64,000 bases of DNA from an uncultured Oribacterium sp. (GTDB taxonomy: Bacteria; Bacillota; Clostridia; Lachnospirales; Lachnospiraceae), in NCBI GenBank assembly GCA_946413525.1, contig CAMKKZ010000001.1:183537-247536 (forward strand), written 5' to 3'. Under the pieces are notes generated by a model. The model was not told the DNA's origin and ran no database searches. It was given only the letters and a program-made list of their open reading frames with translations. Shown piece by piece: positions 50,051 through 58,537 of this stretch. The translations under genes were made by a program, and so were the position numbers. Every line of letters starts with the position of its first letter. Position 1 is the first letter of the stretch.

Positions 50051-50935
50051 TCATAGTCCAACGCATTTCAACTGTGACAAGCCCCGCTGCATTTTGCGAA
50101 GCACATTTCCGTGCCCAATCTCATAAAGCTTTTCGATGCCCAGCTCTTTCGCGGCAAGCACGCTGTCATACCATCGCACCTGTGAAGTGATCTGGCGGAG
50201 AAGGCAGTCCCGGATCGTTTCGGGATCCTTCGTGGGTATTCCGGTCACGTTCGGGATAACGAAGCAGGAGGGCTCATGAAGCGCTGCCCTGTCCAACTCC
50301 CCTCTCATGGCCTCCGCCGCGTCCCGCATGGACGGGCTATGGAAAGCAGCGGAAACCGCAAGCCTTTTCACAAGGACAGGCGTTTCGTCTGCCGGATCCC
50401 TTTCCCGGAGCCGTTCTTCCAGCCTGTCAAGCCCCTCCAGCGAACCAGAAACCACGATCTGTGTCCTGGTATTAAGATTGGCCGGCACAACCCCTCCGCA
50501 CTCTCTGCAAATTGGCGCAAGCTCTTCCTCCGTAAGGCCAAGCACGGCGGCCATTCCGCCTTTTCCGTTTTCCGCCGCCATCGCCTCTCCGCGTTTCCAT
50601 ACCAGATGGAGACCATCAGAGAAAGAAAAAACGCCTGCCGCGTACAAAGCGCTGTACTCCCCCAGACTGTGGCCCAGGACACAGGAACAGGAAAGCCCCA
50701 TGTCCTTCGCCTTTTCCAGATACATGGCGGAGCATGTATAAATGGCTGCCTGCGCATATCTCGTATCTGTCAGAATGTCCGCCGGGCCTTCAAACATAAG
50801 GCTCTTAAGATCGACAGGAAGTTCCTTTGAAGCTTCATCCAGGATGCGCCTTGCCGCCGGGAGCGACTCGTACAATTCCTTTCCCATGCCTACGGACTGC
50901 GATCCCTGCCCCGGAAACACAAAGCCAATCTCCAT
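50051..50935 (-). CDS. fabD: Malonyl-CoA--acyl carrier protein transacylase (FabD type)
   Basis: About 294 residues from ATG 50935 (AGGAGG at eight-base spacing). It starts MEIGFVFPGQGSQ, has the nucleophile S90 in GHSLGEYS, and the FabD-like ANLNTRTQIVVSG and AFHSPSM segments. It is a stand-alone malonyl transferase in a cluster without ketosynthase, and the carrier protein is encoded 4 kb downstream in the same transcription direction. The upstream 24-base segment carrying the ribosome site is duplicated. Confidence 0.92.
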   Translation of the reverse strand: MEIGFVFPGQGSQSVGMGKELYESLPAARRILDEASKELPVDLKSLMFEGPADILTDTRYAQAAIYTCSAMYLEKAKDMGLSCSCVLGHSLGEYSALYAAGVFSFSDGLHLVWKRGEAMAAENGKGGMAAVLGLTEEELAPICRECGGVVPANLNTRTQIVVSGSLEGLDRLEERLRERDPADETPVLVKRLAVSAAFHSPSMRDAAEAMRGELDRAALHEPSCFVIPNVTGIPTKDPETIRDCLLRQITSQVRWYDSVLAAKELGIEKLYEIGHGNVLRKMQRGLSQLKCVGL

Positions 50936-51054
50936 GACCCTTCCCTCCTGATTCCAAATGACCGTTCCCTCCTGATTCCAAATGGCCCTTTTCCCCGGTC
51001 CCAATGGAATCACGCTGAGCCATTAAATCCTTCTGATGAAAACGATGTGTTATT

Positions 51055-52968
51055 TTACCACTTTTCCATGTCAAGGTCAAACACGAGTTTCCTTTCCCAG
51101 ACTTCCCGGAAATCTTCACCGGACAAAGAAGTCAGCACATGGACATAACTTTCCCTCGTCTTTTCAGAATCAAGAAGCACCATGTCAGCATGTACCACGC
51201 CCGGCACGGTCACATAATAACGCATATTGTAAACTGCAAAGCTGTCAGAAGGCTTCCTGTAATCCACCTCGTCCATAGTGAACCATGGTATATAGACAAG
51301 CCTGTCCGTATAGGCTTTTAGCAGCGAGGAATAATAGGAAGGCTCCACGCTCGTCACCGTATTATACTCATCATAGGGATTCTGAATAATGATGGCAGCC
51401 GGATGACGGGCCGCAAAATTATATTCCCGATAATCCGTAATCTTCACATTCTCCGGAAATCCCTCTCTTTCACAGATTATTTCCTGCCGCAGGCTGCCGT
51501 CGGCTTCGCGGTAATGCCAGGGAAGGGGGATGACGAACACGTCAAAGTCATCATGTTCCTTCGCTTTGAAATATGCCTCCTCCATGTTCTTCCAGCAGGA
51601 AGCCTTCCAGGGCAGGAACACGATTTCCTTCCTTTCCGAAAGCCCGTCCCGAAAGCATTCCCCCATCCTCTCCAAAAGCTCAGACAGCGTACGAGTTCCC
51701 TCTTCCGCCGTTTTCGGGAATGTTTTCTTTTGAAGATCAATATTCGGGGATTGTTCCGCATACGCACGGACATCCTGATGCAGTCGGAAAAGAGCCTCGC
51801 AATATTCCTCCAAAAGGGCAACGGCATCCCCGGCCCCGATGCATCCCGATTCCTCCAGCATGGTGCCAATACGAAGGGCAAGCTCCTGGCTTGATTCCAA
51901 AAGCCGCAATACAAGGCCATATTCGCCTGCCTGAAGGCCGTCATGAAGCAGGAGCCCGGATCTTCTGAGATCGGAAAACCATTCCCCCGCCCTTTCCAGC
52001 GGGCGCTTCCAGGCAGCCCTCGCGGGATTCTCCATATCCGACGGGGAAAAAACATAACGGAAAAGGGCATCGTCTTTGAGGCTGTCCATTATTTCCGCCT
52101 CCATTTCCCTGTAGCAGGGATAAGCATGCAGCGACCCGTCCCGCGCGGGCGTCTCGTAATTCCCGTAAATGACACGCAATAATTCCTGATAGCCGGAAGG
52201 AACCCGGATTGTCCCGTTCTCAAAGGGCAATGTCAGCATTTCGGAAAAGGCAGTGAGCGGATAGTCCGGCATCCCCCGGATGTAAGTATTCGGAAGATAA
52301 CTCATCCTGTCAGATTCCTCCTCATGGAACAAGGTGCATAATCCCTGGAAAGCAGAGAATATTTTGTCCATTATTGTCTTCCCTGAGGGTCGGACTCCGG
52401 TTCTCCTTTCCACTTCCCGAAGCTCCCGAAGCAGCTGCTTTTCGTCCTTTTCACCTTTTTGCAGCTCGAAATGCATTTTCCATACGGCGAGCATCAGCAT
52501 TCTCCTCGCCTTCTCCCTCTCGGGATCTCTGGAAGAAAAATCCATCGTGAAAATATCTATGCTTACCGGGTAGGGGAATCCGTGATATTTGGAAAGACGT
52601 GCCCTGTCCAGGATCAGATGGCTCCCGTTGGCAATATTTGGCGGAGCCAGGCTGTCTCCCCCCCGGGTGCTGGGTTCATTAATGCGGCAGCCCTCCGGAA
52701 GCTCCTTGCGGCCGAAGCGCAGGAACATTTCATAGTCCCTTCTCGGCATCCAAATGTCGATGTCGTCATCCCATGGCACATAGCCGCCATGCCTCGCGGC
52801 GCCAAGCAATGTCCCAAAAGCGGCATACCACCGTAAGCCATGCCTTTCACAAACCTCGTTCAAATCGGACAGCAGCTCCATCTGCGCGGCCCAGCACTGT
52901 TTCATAAGGGCAGGGACATAAAAGCCGCACCGAACCTCGTCCTCCAGCCATGAATCCGAAATATGCAT
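51055..52968 (-). CDS. LicD-family phosphotransferase with an added C-terminal domain
   Basis: About 637 residues if started at ATG 52968 (the frame opens at TTG 53076; the true start is uncertain). The N-terminal half is a LicD-like nucleotidyl/phosphotransferase domain: LRWYAAFGTLLGAARHGGYVPWDDDIDI carries the predicted active-site aspartates. The C-terminal half, from about residue 390, resembles the N-terminal part of CDP-glycerol polyol-transferases. LicD proteins attach phosphocholine or a related group to teichoic acid or capsule. Here the acceptor is unknown. It stands between the nucleotidyltransferase and fabD. Confidence 0.82.
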   Translation of the reverse strand: MHISDSWLEDEVRCGFYVPALMKQCWAAQMELLSDLNEVCERHGLRWYAAFGTLLGAARHGGYVPWDDDIDIWMPRRDYEMFLRFGRKELPEGCRINEPSTRGGDSLAPPNIANGSHLILDRARLSKYHGFPYPVSIDIFTMDFSSRDPEREKARRMLMLAVWKMHFELQKGEKDEKQLLRELREVERRTGVRPSGKTIMDKIFSAFQGLCTLFHEEESDRMSYLPNTYIRGMPDYPLTAFSEMLTLPFENGTIRVPSGYQELLRVIYGNYETPARDGSLHAYPCYREMEAEIMDSLKDDALFRYVFSPSDMENPARAAWKRPLERAGEWFSDLRRSGLLLHDGLQAGEYGLVLRLLESSQELALRIGTMLEESGCIGAGDAVALLEEYCEALFRLHQDVRAYAEQSPNIDLQKKTFPKTAEEGTRTLSELLERMGECFRDGLSERKEIVFLPWKASCWKNMEEAYFKAKEHDDFDVFVIPLPWHYREADGSLRQEIICEREGFPENVKITDYREYNFAARHPAAIIIQNPYDEYNTVTSVEPSYYSSLLKAYTDRLVYIPWFTMDEVDYRKPSDSFAVYNMRYYVTVPGVVHADMVLLDSEKTRESYVHVLTSLSGEDFREVWERKLVFDLDMEKW

Positions 52969-53085
52969 AATTTCTTTCTGAAACCTTTCCGAAGGAAAAA
53001 CCTCCCGGAGAACCCTTCCGGGGATTATTCCAAATCCGTCCCGCAAACACCTCGACGCTTCACAAAAGCCTTTCAACTACCGGCT

Positions 53086-54018
53086 TCAGCTACCGGCTTC
53101 ATAAAGGCTTTCCGGATACCTGCCCTCGTCCACCAGCCTGCGGAGGGCCTTTTCCACCAGGGGCCTGTCCTCCGCGTAGGTCACGCCAAACCAGCGGTCG
53201 TGATCCTCCAACACCCTGACCCTGGCTTTTTTCTGCTTCATCAGCCTGTCAATTTCCGCCGGGAGCAGGTATTCGGACTTGAGCTCCCCGCCGTGCTCCC
53301 GAAGCCACGAAGGGAAATGCTCCGCCAGAGTATCCAGGAAGGAAGCAGGCAGGCCGAACATGTTCATGGAGACGATGGCATCCCCACGGACGGAGACCGG
53401 GTGACCGTCCAGATCCCTGCCCGTAATCTCGCCTGAGGGAAGCCTGCTGAGTTCATACGTCTCCCTCAGGGAAGTCAGGTACCCTTCGCCATCCGTCTCG
53501 CATACGCCCCTGCTGACCGTGCCGTAGTCCGAGAGCGTATTCCCAATGTAATATCCAGCCATGCAGATGTCCAAATAGTCCGCATTGTCATCCATTTCCT
53601 CCGTCAGGAAATGATGGATCAGCCTATATCCTTCACTGCCGTAAAAATCATCCGCGTTTATGACGGCAAAAGGGCAGTCCACTATCCCGCGAACCTGCAT
53701 CAGGGCATGGGATGTGCCCCATGGCTTTTTCCTGCCCTCCGGCACCGAAAATCCGTCCGGCAGAGCGTCCAGTTCCTGAAAGGCATAGTACGTATCGGCA
53801 ATCTTCTCAATCCTGTTGCCTATGATCTCCCTGAAATCCTTCTCAATCTCCTTCCGGATAATGAAAACGATCCGGTCAAATCCTGCCAAAAGCGCGTCAT
53901 GGACGGAATAATCCATAATGATCTCTCCGCCCGGACCCAGCCTTGCCAACTGTTTGATGCCCCCGCCAAAACGAGAGCCAATGCCGGCCGCCATAATGAC
54001 AAGCGCTGTCTTTTTCAT
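53086..54018 (-). CDS. Sugar/choline-type nucleotidyltransferase
   Basis: About 310 residues from ATG 54018 (AGGAGG upstream), a GT-A-like nucleotidyltransferase: MAAGIGSRFGGGIKQLARLGPGGEIIMDYSV is the NTP-binding signature with the GXGXRF pattern, and AVINADDFYG carries the metal-binding aspartates. It probably makes a CDP- or UDP-activated substrate for the LicD-type enzyme 10 bases downstream. It is the first gene of the cluster after the terminator hairpin at 54079. Confidence 0.86.
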   Translation of the reverse strand: MKKTALVIMAAGIGSRFGGGIKQLARLGPGGEIIMDYSVHDALLAGFDRIVFIIRKEIEKDFREIIGNRIEKIADTYYAFQELDALPDGFSVPEGRKKPWGTSHALMQVRGIVDCPFAVINADDFYGSEGYRLIHHFLTEEMDDNADYLDICMAGYYIGNTLSDYGTVSRGVCETDGEGYLTSLRETYELSRLPSGEITGRDLDGHPVSVRGDAIVSMNMFGLPASFLDTLAEHFPSWLREHGGELKSEYLLPAEIDRLMKQKKARVRVLEDHDRWFGVTYAEDRPLVEKALRRLVDEGRYPESLYEAGS

Positions 54019-54078
54019 ATTTCCTCCTGTCTTTCCCTTTCCGACCATCCATACTATTCATCAAAACTCTAATTGCAC

Positions 54079-54123
54079 GATTAAGCCTGTGAGCGAAAAA
54101 CGTTCCCGCTCACAGGCTTAATC
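54079..54123 (-). terminator. 17-bp perfect hairpin ending the secreted-MBL gene
   Basis: Arms GATTAAGCCTGTGAGCG and its exact complement, 41 bases after the stop of the secreted MBL gene. It separates that gene from the surface-polymer cluster, so the cluster probably has its own promoter in 54030-54078. Confidence 0.6.
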
Positions 54124-54163
54124 CTCATATCTGCCCAGGCAGCCCGGGCAGCCGCGAATCCTC

Positions 54164-55456
54164 CTACTTCAAGACCCAGTCCCCATCGGCCATGATAAAA
54201 TGTTTCTGAACCCCTATCAGATCCATCCAGTATTTGGTTAACGCTATGGTATACACTTCCTGACCCGGATCGAAGCTGTCATTTACCCTGTCCCACAATT
54301 CCCGGTGCGTAGGCCAAAGGACATAGGACGGATGGACGGCATTATAGAAGTCAAAGGAACAGCCATGCTGGCCATGGTGCGCCATCTGCACAACGTCCGC
54401 ATGAAGTCCCTCGGGGCCATAGGTACGAAGGAGTTCCGTAGCGCCTTCATAAGGCATATCCCCCGTTATCAACAGGCGCTTGCCGTTAATGGTGATCATA
54501 TACGCAATGGTCGTATTATTGCCAGCGTCCACAGACATCTGGTAAGGCTGGTTCATCACAAAAATATTTACGTTACCCACATTAAAGGACGTTCCCGCAG
54601 GGAGGCAGGCATGAATCCTTTCCTGGTCAAAGGCCGCAAGATCCGTATAAATCTCCTCAATGAAAGGAATCCGGTAAGCCTCTTCCGCTGATTTATAGAA
54701 ATCCAGGGGGGCAAAGCCATGATAGATTTCCCGGATGTCGATGTCAGCATAATCCCCAGGATTCGAACCGTTCATCCTCTTTTCCAGAAGCACCGCCAAT
54801 GCCCCCGCATGATCCACATGAGGATGTGTCAAAAGCCAGGCGTCAACCTTGCCGCCATGGGAACGGATGTATTTTCCGAGGTAAGGCGCATTGGACTTAA
54901 TGCCCCCGTCCACCACGATCAATCCGCCATCGCTCGCCTCGATCACAATGCAGAGCTGCTGTCCGAACTCATTCCCCTTCATCATCGTAATCTTGGCACC
55001 GCCAAGCCCCAGGGAGCTGTCTTCATTTCCGGAAACAGAATTGTATACCACCGCGGCAGAATGATTCATTACAGACGCCATCTGCACCACCCCTGTCGAG
55101 GATGGCTGGGAAACCGCGGAAGCCGGAGATGCCGAAGTCGGCGCCGGACCCACGGCCTGCCGGGAGGCCGCGTCTGCCGCTTGTTCAGCGGTTTCCTGAC
55201 TCTCCACTACGGCCACGCCGGAAAGCATGTTCGTATGCTCCTGGAAGGCTTCGCTGGCCGTAACAGAACTTTCCACATATACCACGCCAGGACCCGCGGA
55301 AATCCCCGGACCATTTCCATCAGCAAAGACGATCTGGGTTTCAAATATAAGTATAACGGCCATTACCAATCCCAGCAAGCTGTATTTACAATTCTTTGTC
55401 CCCTTTTTTCCGCTTCTCAATTTCCTACCCCGCTTTCGCCATGAGCACACATACAT
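54164..55456 (-). CDS. Secreted MBL-fold hydrolase (ComEC C-terminal-like)
   Basis: 430 residues. A basic N-terminus precedes a hydrophobic signal segment ending in VFA-DG near residue 46. An Ala/Ser/Gln-rich linker of about 80 residues leads to a metallo-beta-lactamase-fold domain from about residue 150. Metal-binding residues are in LLTHPHVDHAGA, GDMPYEGA and AHHGQHG. The fold resembles the ComEC C-terminal hydrolase, which handles nucleic-acid or small-molecule substrates outside the cell. The start is uncertain because no clear ribosome site exists. Confidence 0.8.
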   Translation of the reverse strand: MYVCSWRKRGRKLRSGKKGTKNCKYSLLGLVMAVILIFETQIVFADGNGPGISAGPGVVYVESSVTASEAFQEHTNMLSGVAVVESQETAEQAADAASRQAVGPAPTSASPASAVSQPSSTGVVQMASVMNHSAAVVYNSVSGNEDSSLGLGGAKITMMKGNEFGQQLCIVIEASDGGLIVVDGGIKSNAPYLGKYIRSHGGKVDAWLLTHPHVDHAGALAVLLEKRMNGSNPGDYADIDIREIYHGFAPLDFYKSAEEAYRIPFIEEIYTDLAAFDQERIHACLPAGTSFNVGNVNIFVMNQPYQMSVDAGNNTTIAYMITINGKRLLITGDMPYEGATELLRTYGPEGLHADVVQMAHHGQHGCSFDFYNAVHPSYVLWPTHRELWDRVNDSFDPGQEVYTIALTKYWMDLIGVQKHFIMADGDWVLK

Positions 55457-55539
55457 ACATATCTATTCAGTGCCCTATTCTCAGACGCCTTTTGCTAACT
55501 GCCCATGTGGGCGATCAGAGGCGCTCCGCGCCTTGTCCG

Positions 55540-55609
55540 CCCTCCTGGTTTCAGGGAATTCCAGAGGAAAAGCCAGCTTTCCATCTGGAATTCCCTGAAA
55601 CCAGGAGGG
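55540..55609. repeat. 25-bp perfect inverted repeat between the lysozyme and MBL genes
   Basis: Arms CCCTCCTGGTTTCAGGGAAT plus TCCAG and the exact complement, separated by 20 bases (55565-55584). It lies downstream of the lysozyme terminator and 84 bases upstream of the MBL start. No T run follows on either strand. Confidence 0.75.
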
Positions 55610-55629
55610 TGCTGAATAATCACAAATAA

Positions 55630-55672
55630 GACATCCGAACCCGTTCAAATTGACGGAACAGGCTCGGACGTC
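55630..55672 (-). terminator. Rho-independent terminator of the lysozyme gene
   Basis: Nearly perfect 17-bp stem (GACGTCCGAGCCTGTTC / GAACGGGTTCGGATGTC with G-T pairs) and a minus-strand tail TTATTTG. It lies just beyond a duplicated end of the lysozyme gene. Confidence 0.75.
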
Positions 55673-55685
55673 CTCGTGTCTTTCC

Positions 55686-55736
55686 TCAGCCGATCCATGC
55701 GCCGGACTGGTCAACTTTAAAGCTGCGCCAGGCTTA
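55686..55736 (-). repeat. Tandem duplication of the lysozyme 3' end with an in-frame stop between copies
   Basis: After the TAA at 55734-55736 the frame continues AWRSFKVDQSGAWIG and stops at TGA 55686-55688, repeating the last cell-wall-binding motif (DQSGAWIG). A single mutation in the first stop would add 16 residues to the protein. Confidence 0.7.
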
Positions 55737-57494
55737 ACCAATCCATGCGCCGGATTGGTCAAAGCTGTACATGACGCCATCAATCATTCTGGAAGTCCCC
55801 TGGAGCATCGCCCCGCTCTCCTCCATATAATACCAGACATTGTCAATGATCTTCCAGCCAGTGCGCATCGCCCCATCCAGGCCAAGCCAGTACCACACAT
55901 TGTTGATTTTCGCCCAGCGGTCAGCCATAATGCCGTCTTGCCCGAAATAATACCAGGCTTTGTCTATAAGCTTCCAGCCCTGCGCGGCTCTCCCGTTTTC
56001 ATAGAAAAGCCATTTTCCATTGCTGTTTTTAATCCAGCCGCTCCGGCTCACCGAGCTTGCGGACATGGTTCCAGGGGCGGATCCTTCATGATATACGCCC
56101 GTATCCGGGGAAGGCGGATCCTGAGGCGTAAATGCAGGCGTATCCCCGATGGAACCCGCCGGCCCGAAGGAGGATATGACACCCTCCGAAGCCGTAAAGC
56201 CGCCATCTTTCGCAGCCTCGTTTTCCGAGCCATTTCCCGCCCCTCCTCCGGAAGCTTGCGTTTCCGAAGCAGGCTGCGCGGAGGATCCCTCCCCGGAGGA
56301 TGCAGGTACCGGTTCAAGAATCCTGCCGTCCGCGGGCGGGGCAGCAGAACTTGTGCTTTCCCCATTGCCACCTACGCCCGAAGCAGGCTCCCCGTTCCCA
56401 TTTCCGGATGTTCCGATGCCGCTCTCCATCTCACTTCCACCTGCGGGTCCTGAAGATACTACAGGAGTATCACCGCCGGAAAATACGGGGGAAGCGTCAT
56501 TCCCACCCTGACCGGATGTACCGGTTCCGGATGAGCCGGAAGGAAGGGCTGCGGATCCGTCAGACTGCGGCCCGGATGAAGCCGAAGGCTCCACGCCGCC
56601 TGGCCCAACGGCAACCGCCCCCTGGCCGCTGCCGGAAGCCCCTCCGGAAGAAGACCGGGTACCCCCAAGTCCGTTATAGGCCACCTTTGAAAATTCCGTG
56701 GTGATGGTCCCTTTGATCCCGTTGACCGTGCCCGCCTCTCCGGATTGCCATATCGTTGTATTGCACCCTTCCACAGGCCGGTAAACCTTGTCCGAAACAT
56801 AAGCGGCATACCATACATCGTCGTGTATGCCGGAAACATCTATGTATTTTTCAAGCCATTCCTTGTTCGCGTAAAGTATGGGGAGATAGCCGGCATTTCG
56901 GATAATCTCGCAAAACCGGTTGGACATGGCCGTCAGATCGCTCTTTGTAGCCCCTTCGGAAAGAATGGAATTCACTTCCACATCGTAAGCCACGGGATAC
57001 TGGAGATTATACTTGCTGATCTTGGATACGGCAAGCTGCGCTTCCTTTTCCACGCCCTCCATGTTCTTCGCGGTGGAACAGACATAGGCGCCTACCTTCA
57101 GGCCGGCAGCCAATGCCTCGGAAACATTCTCATCAAAATAGGCATCCTCGGTAAGCCCGAAGGAAATCCTTACCATGACGAAATCCATCCCATCCGCCTT
57201 GACGGCATCCCAGTCTATTTCACCATAGAGGTTCTGAAACTTGGATACCTCCGTCCCTCTTTCAACATAGGTGAAATCACTGCCATCCGCGTTTTTGTAC
57301 CCATACCACGCGCTGTTTGTGACCATTTTTGACTCTGAACCGGCCGGGGCGGATGCCGCCGACTGAAGGGAAGCGGACGTGTCCCTTCCCGTCATGCCGA
57401 CAGCTTCGCCAGGCCCTCCTGCAAAAGCAGCAGAATGCGTAAGCATCCCTATTATAAGCCCTACAGAAAGAGCCTTTCTTTTCCAGCCCCTCAT
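55734..57494 (-). CDS. GH25-family lysozyme with cell-wall-binding repeats
   Basis: Secreted muramidase of 586 residues. The signal peptide ends at about AFA-GG near residue 25. The GH25 catalytic domain (about residues 80-265) shows GTEVSKFQNLYGEIDWDAVKADGMDFVMVRISFG, PVAYDVEVNS with the catalytic acids, and WQSGEAGTVNGI. A Gly/Ser/Pro linker of about 200 residues follows. The C-terminus has about five 20-residue choline-type binding repeats (GWKLIDKAWYYFGQDG pattern). The nearby LicD-type gene could supply the choline-like ligand (inference). Confidence 0.92.
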   Translation of the reverse strand: MRGWKRKALSVGLIIGMLTHSAAFAGGPGEAVGMTGRDTSASLQSAASAPAGSESKMVTNSAWYGYKNADGSDFTYVERGTEVSKFQNLYGEIDWDAVKADGMDFVMVRISFGLTEDAYFDENVSEALAAGLKVGAYVCSTAKNMEGVEKEAQLAVSKISKYNLQYPVAYDVEVNSILSEGATKSDLTAMSNRFCEIIRNAGYLPILYANKEWLEKYIDVSGIHDDVWYAAYVSDKVYRPVEGCNTTIWQSGEAGTVNGIKGTITTEFSKVAYNGLGGTRSSSGGASGSGQGAVAVGPGGVEPSASSGPQSDGSAALPSGSSGTGTSGQGGNDASPVFSGGDTPVVSSGPAGGSEMESGIGTSGNGNGEPASGVGGNGESTSSAAPPADGRILEPVPASSGEGSSAQPASETQASGGGAGNGSENEAAKDGGFTASEGVISSFGPAGSIGDTPAFTPQDPPSPDTGVYHEGSAPGTMSASSVSRSGWIKNSNGKWLFYENGRAAQGWKLIDKAWYYFGQDGIMADRWAKINNVWYWLGLDGAMRTGWKIIDNVWYYMEESGAMLQGTSRMIDGVMYSFDQSGAWIG

Positions 57495-57598
57495 ATGTAC
57501 ATCCCCTTACATAAAAGCTTTTCCAAAGGGAACGACTCCTGGCAGGGGACGTTCCCCTCTACGCCCTCAAGCCTCTGCCTGTTCCCTTATGCCCACAT

Positions 57599-57627
57599 AC
57601 TCTAACAGCAAAAAAAAACAGAATCAA
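57599..57627 (-). promoter_or_regulatory. Predicted promoter of the lysozyme gene
   Basis: On the minus strand TTGATT (57622-57627), 17-base spacer containing a T run, then TAGAGT (57599-57604), about 100 bases upstream of the lysozyme ATG. The T-rich spacer is unusual. Confidence 0.5.
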
Positions 57628-57728
57628 TAGCGTGGGCGTAACCTTAAACAATCGTCAAGAAAAAGTAAATTTCAGAAACGAACCGTAATTTAATGTAATC
57701 TAAGACATTCAGCTTTTGATATTTCTGA

Positions 57729-57757
57729 TTCAAAGAAAGCCGGTTTTGTGGTATGAT
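57729..57757 (+). promoter_or_regulatory. Predicted promoter of the chromate transporter pair
   Basis: TATGAT (57752-57757) with an upstream TG (extended -10) and a weak TTCAAA (57729-57734) 17 bases before, 42 bases upstream of the first gene. It makes divergent transcription with the lysozyme gene. The remainder of 57495-57799 shows no gene. Confidence 0.5.
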
Positions 57758-57799
57758 TGATTAAGCGCATCATAAGAAAATGTCAAAGAAAGGATTGAT

Positions 57800-58537
57800 A
57801 TGAAAGATTTGCTTGATCTGTACCTGGCCTTTTTCAAGATTGGCATGGTGAATTTCGGAGGCGGATATGCCATGCTGCCGCTGCTCGAGGAGGAGCTTGT
57901 AAAAAAGAAGCATTGGACAAGCATGGACGAGCTGATGGATTATTTTGCCATCGGGCAATGCACGCCTGGCGTCATTGCGCTGAACGTCTCCACCTTTATC
58001 GGTCATAAGAAAAAAGGAACGGCCGGAGCCATTGCCTCAACCATAGGCTTCCTGAGCGCGCCAATTGTCATTATCCTGCTCATCGCCTCCTTCCTTACAA
58101 ATTTCGCCGATCTTCCGATAGTGAAAAACGCCTTTGCCGGCATACGGGTCTGCGTCTGCATCCTCATTATCCAGGCCATACTTCGCCTTTGGAAAAAAGC
58201 CGTGGTTGACAAAATGGCCCTGGCTCTTTATCTTGTCATTTTTTTTCTTGCTGCCTTTTCAAAGCAGCTTCCCATCTCGCTGCCCGCGGCCGGCCTTGTG
58301 ATCATGGCCGGAATCTTCGGCATCTTTTTCAGAAGGGAACAAAATGGGACAGGCGAAAGTGAAAGCAAAGCCGGAACAGGTGGAAGTGAAAACAAGCCTG
58401 ATCAAGGCGGAAGCAAGACCGATGAAGGTGAAAGCAAGGCTGATAAAGGCGGGAACAAGCCTTATGAAGGAAATAAGAAGCTGAGCGAAAGTGAAACTGA
58501 GAAACGGGGAACGGAAAGGGAGGACGCGGGAAAATGA
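57800..58537 (+). CDS. Chromate transporter, first half-size subunit (CHR family)
   Basis: A 245-residue half-length CHR-family transporter. The first 175 residues form the conserved six-segment CHR domain (MVNFGGGYAMLPLLEEEL and IGQCTPGVIALNVSTFIGHK). The last 70 are hydrophilic repeats of the kind GESESKAGTGGSENK, in part a 12-residue Gly/Ser/Lys/Glu unit. Half-size CHR proteins work as pairs. The start ATG 57800 is preceded by AAAGGATTGAT. It overlaps the next gene by ATGA. Confidence 0.9.
   Translation: MKDLLDLYLAFFKIGMVNFGGGYAMLPLLEEELVKKKHWTSMDELMDYFAIGQCTPGVIALNVSTFIGHKKKGTAGAIASTIGFLSAPIVIILLIASFLTNFADLPIVKNAFAGIRVCVCILIIQAILRLWKKAVVDKMALALYLVIFFLAAFSKQLPISLPAAGLVIMAGIFGIFFRREQNGTGESESKAGTGGSENKPDQGGSKTDEGESKADKGGNKPYEGNKKLSESETEKRGTEREDAGK

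Noticed and set aside
50936..51013. Longer FabD start at 51013
   Set aside because: It would translate the duplicated ribosome-site segment and lies before the conserved MEIGFVFPGQGSQ start.
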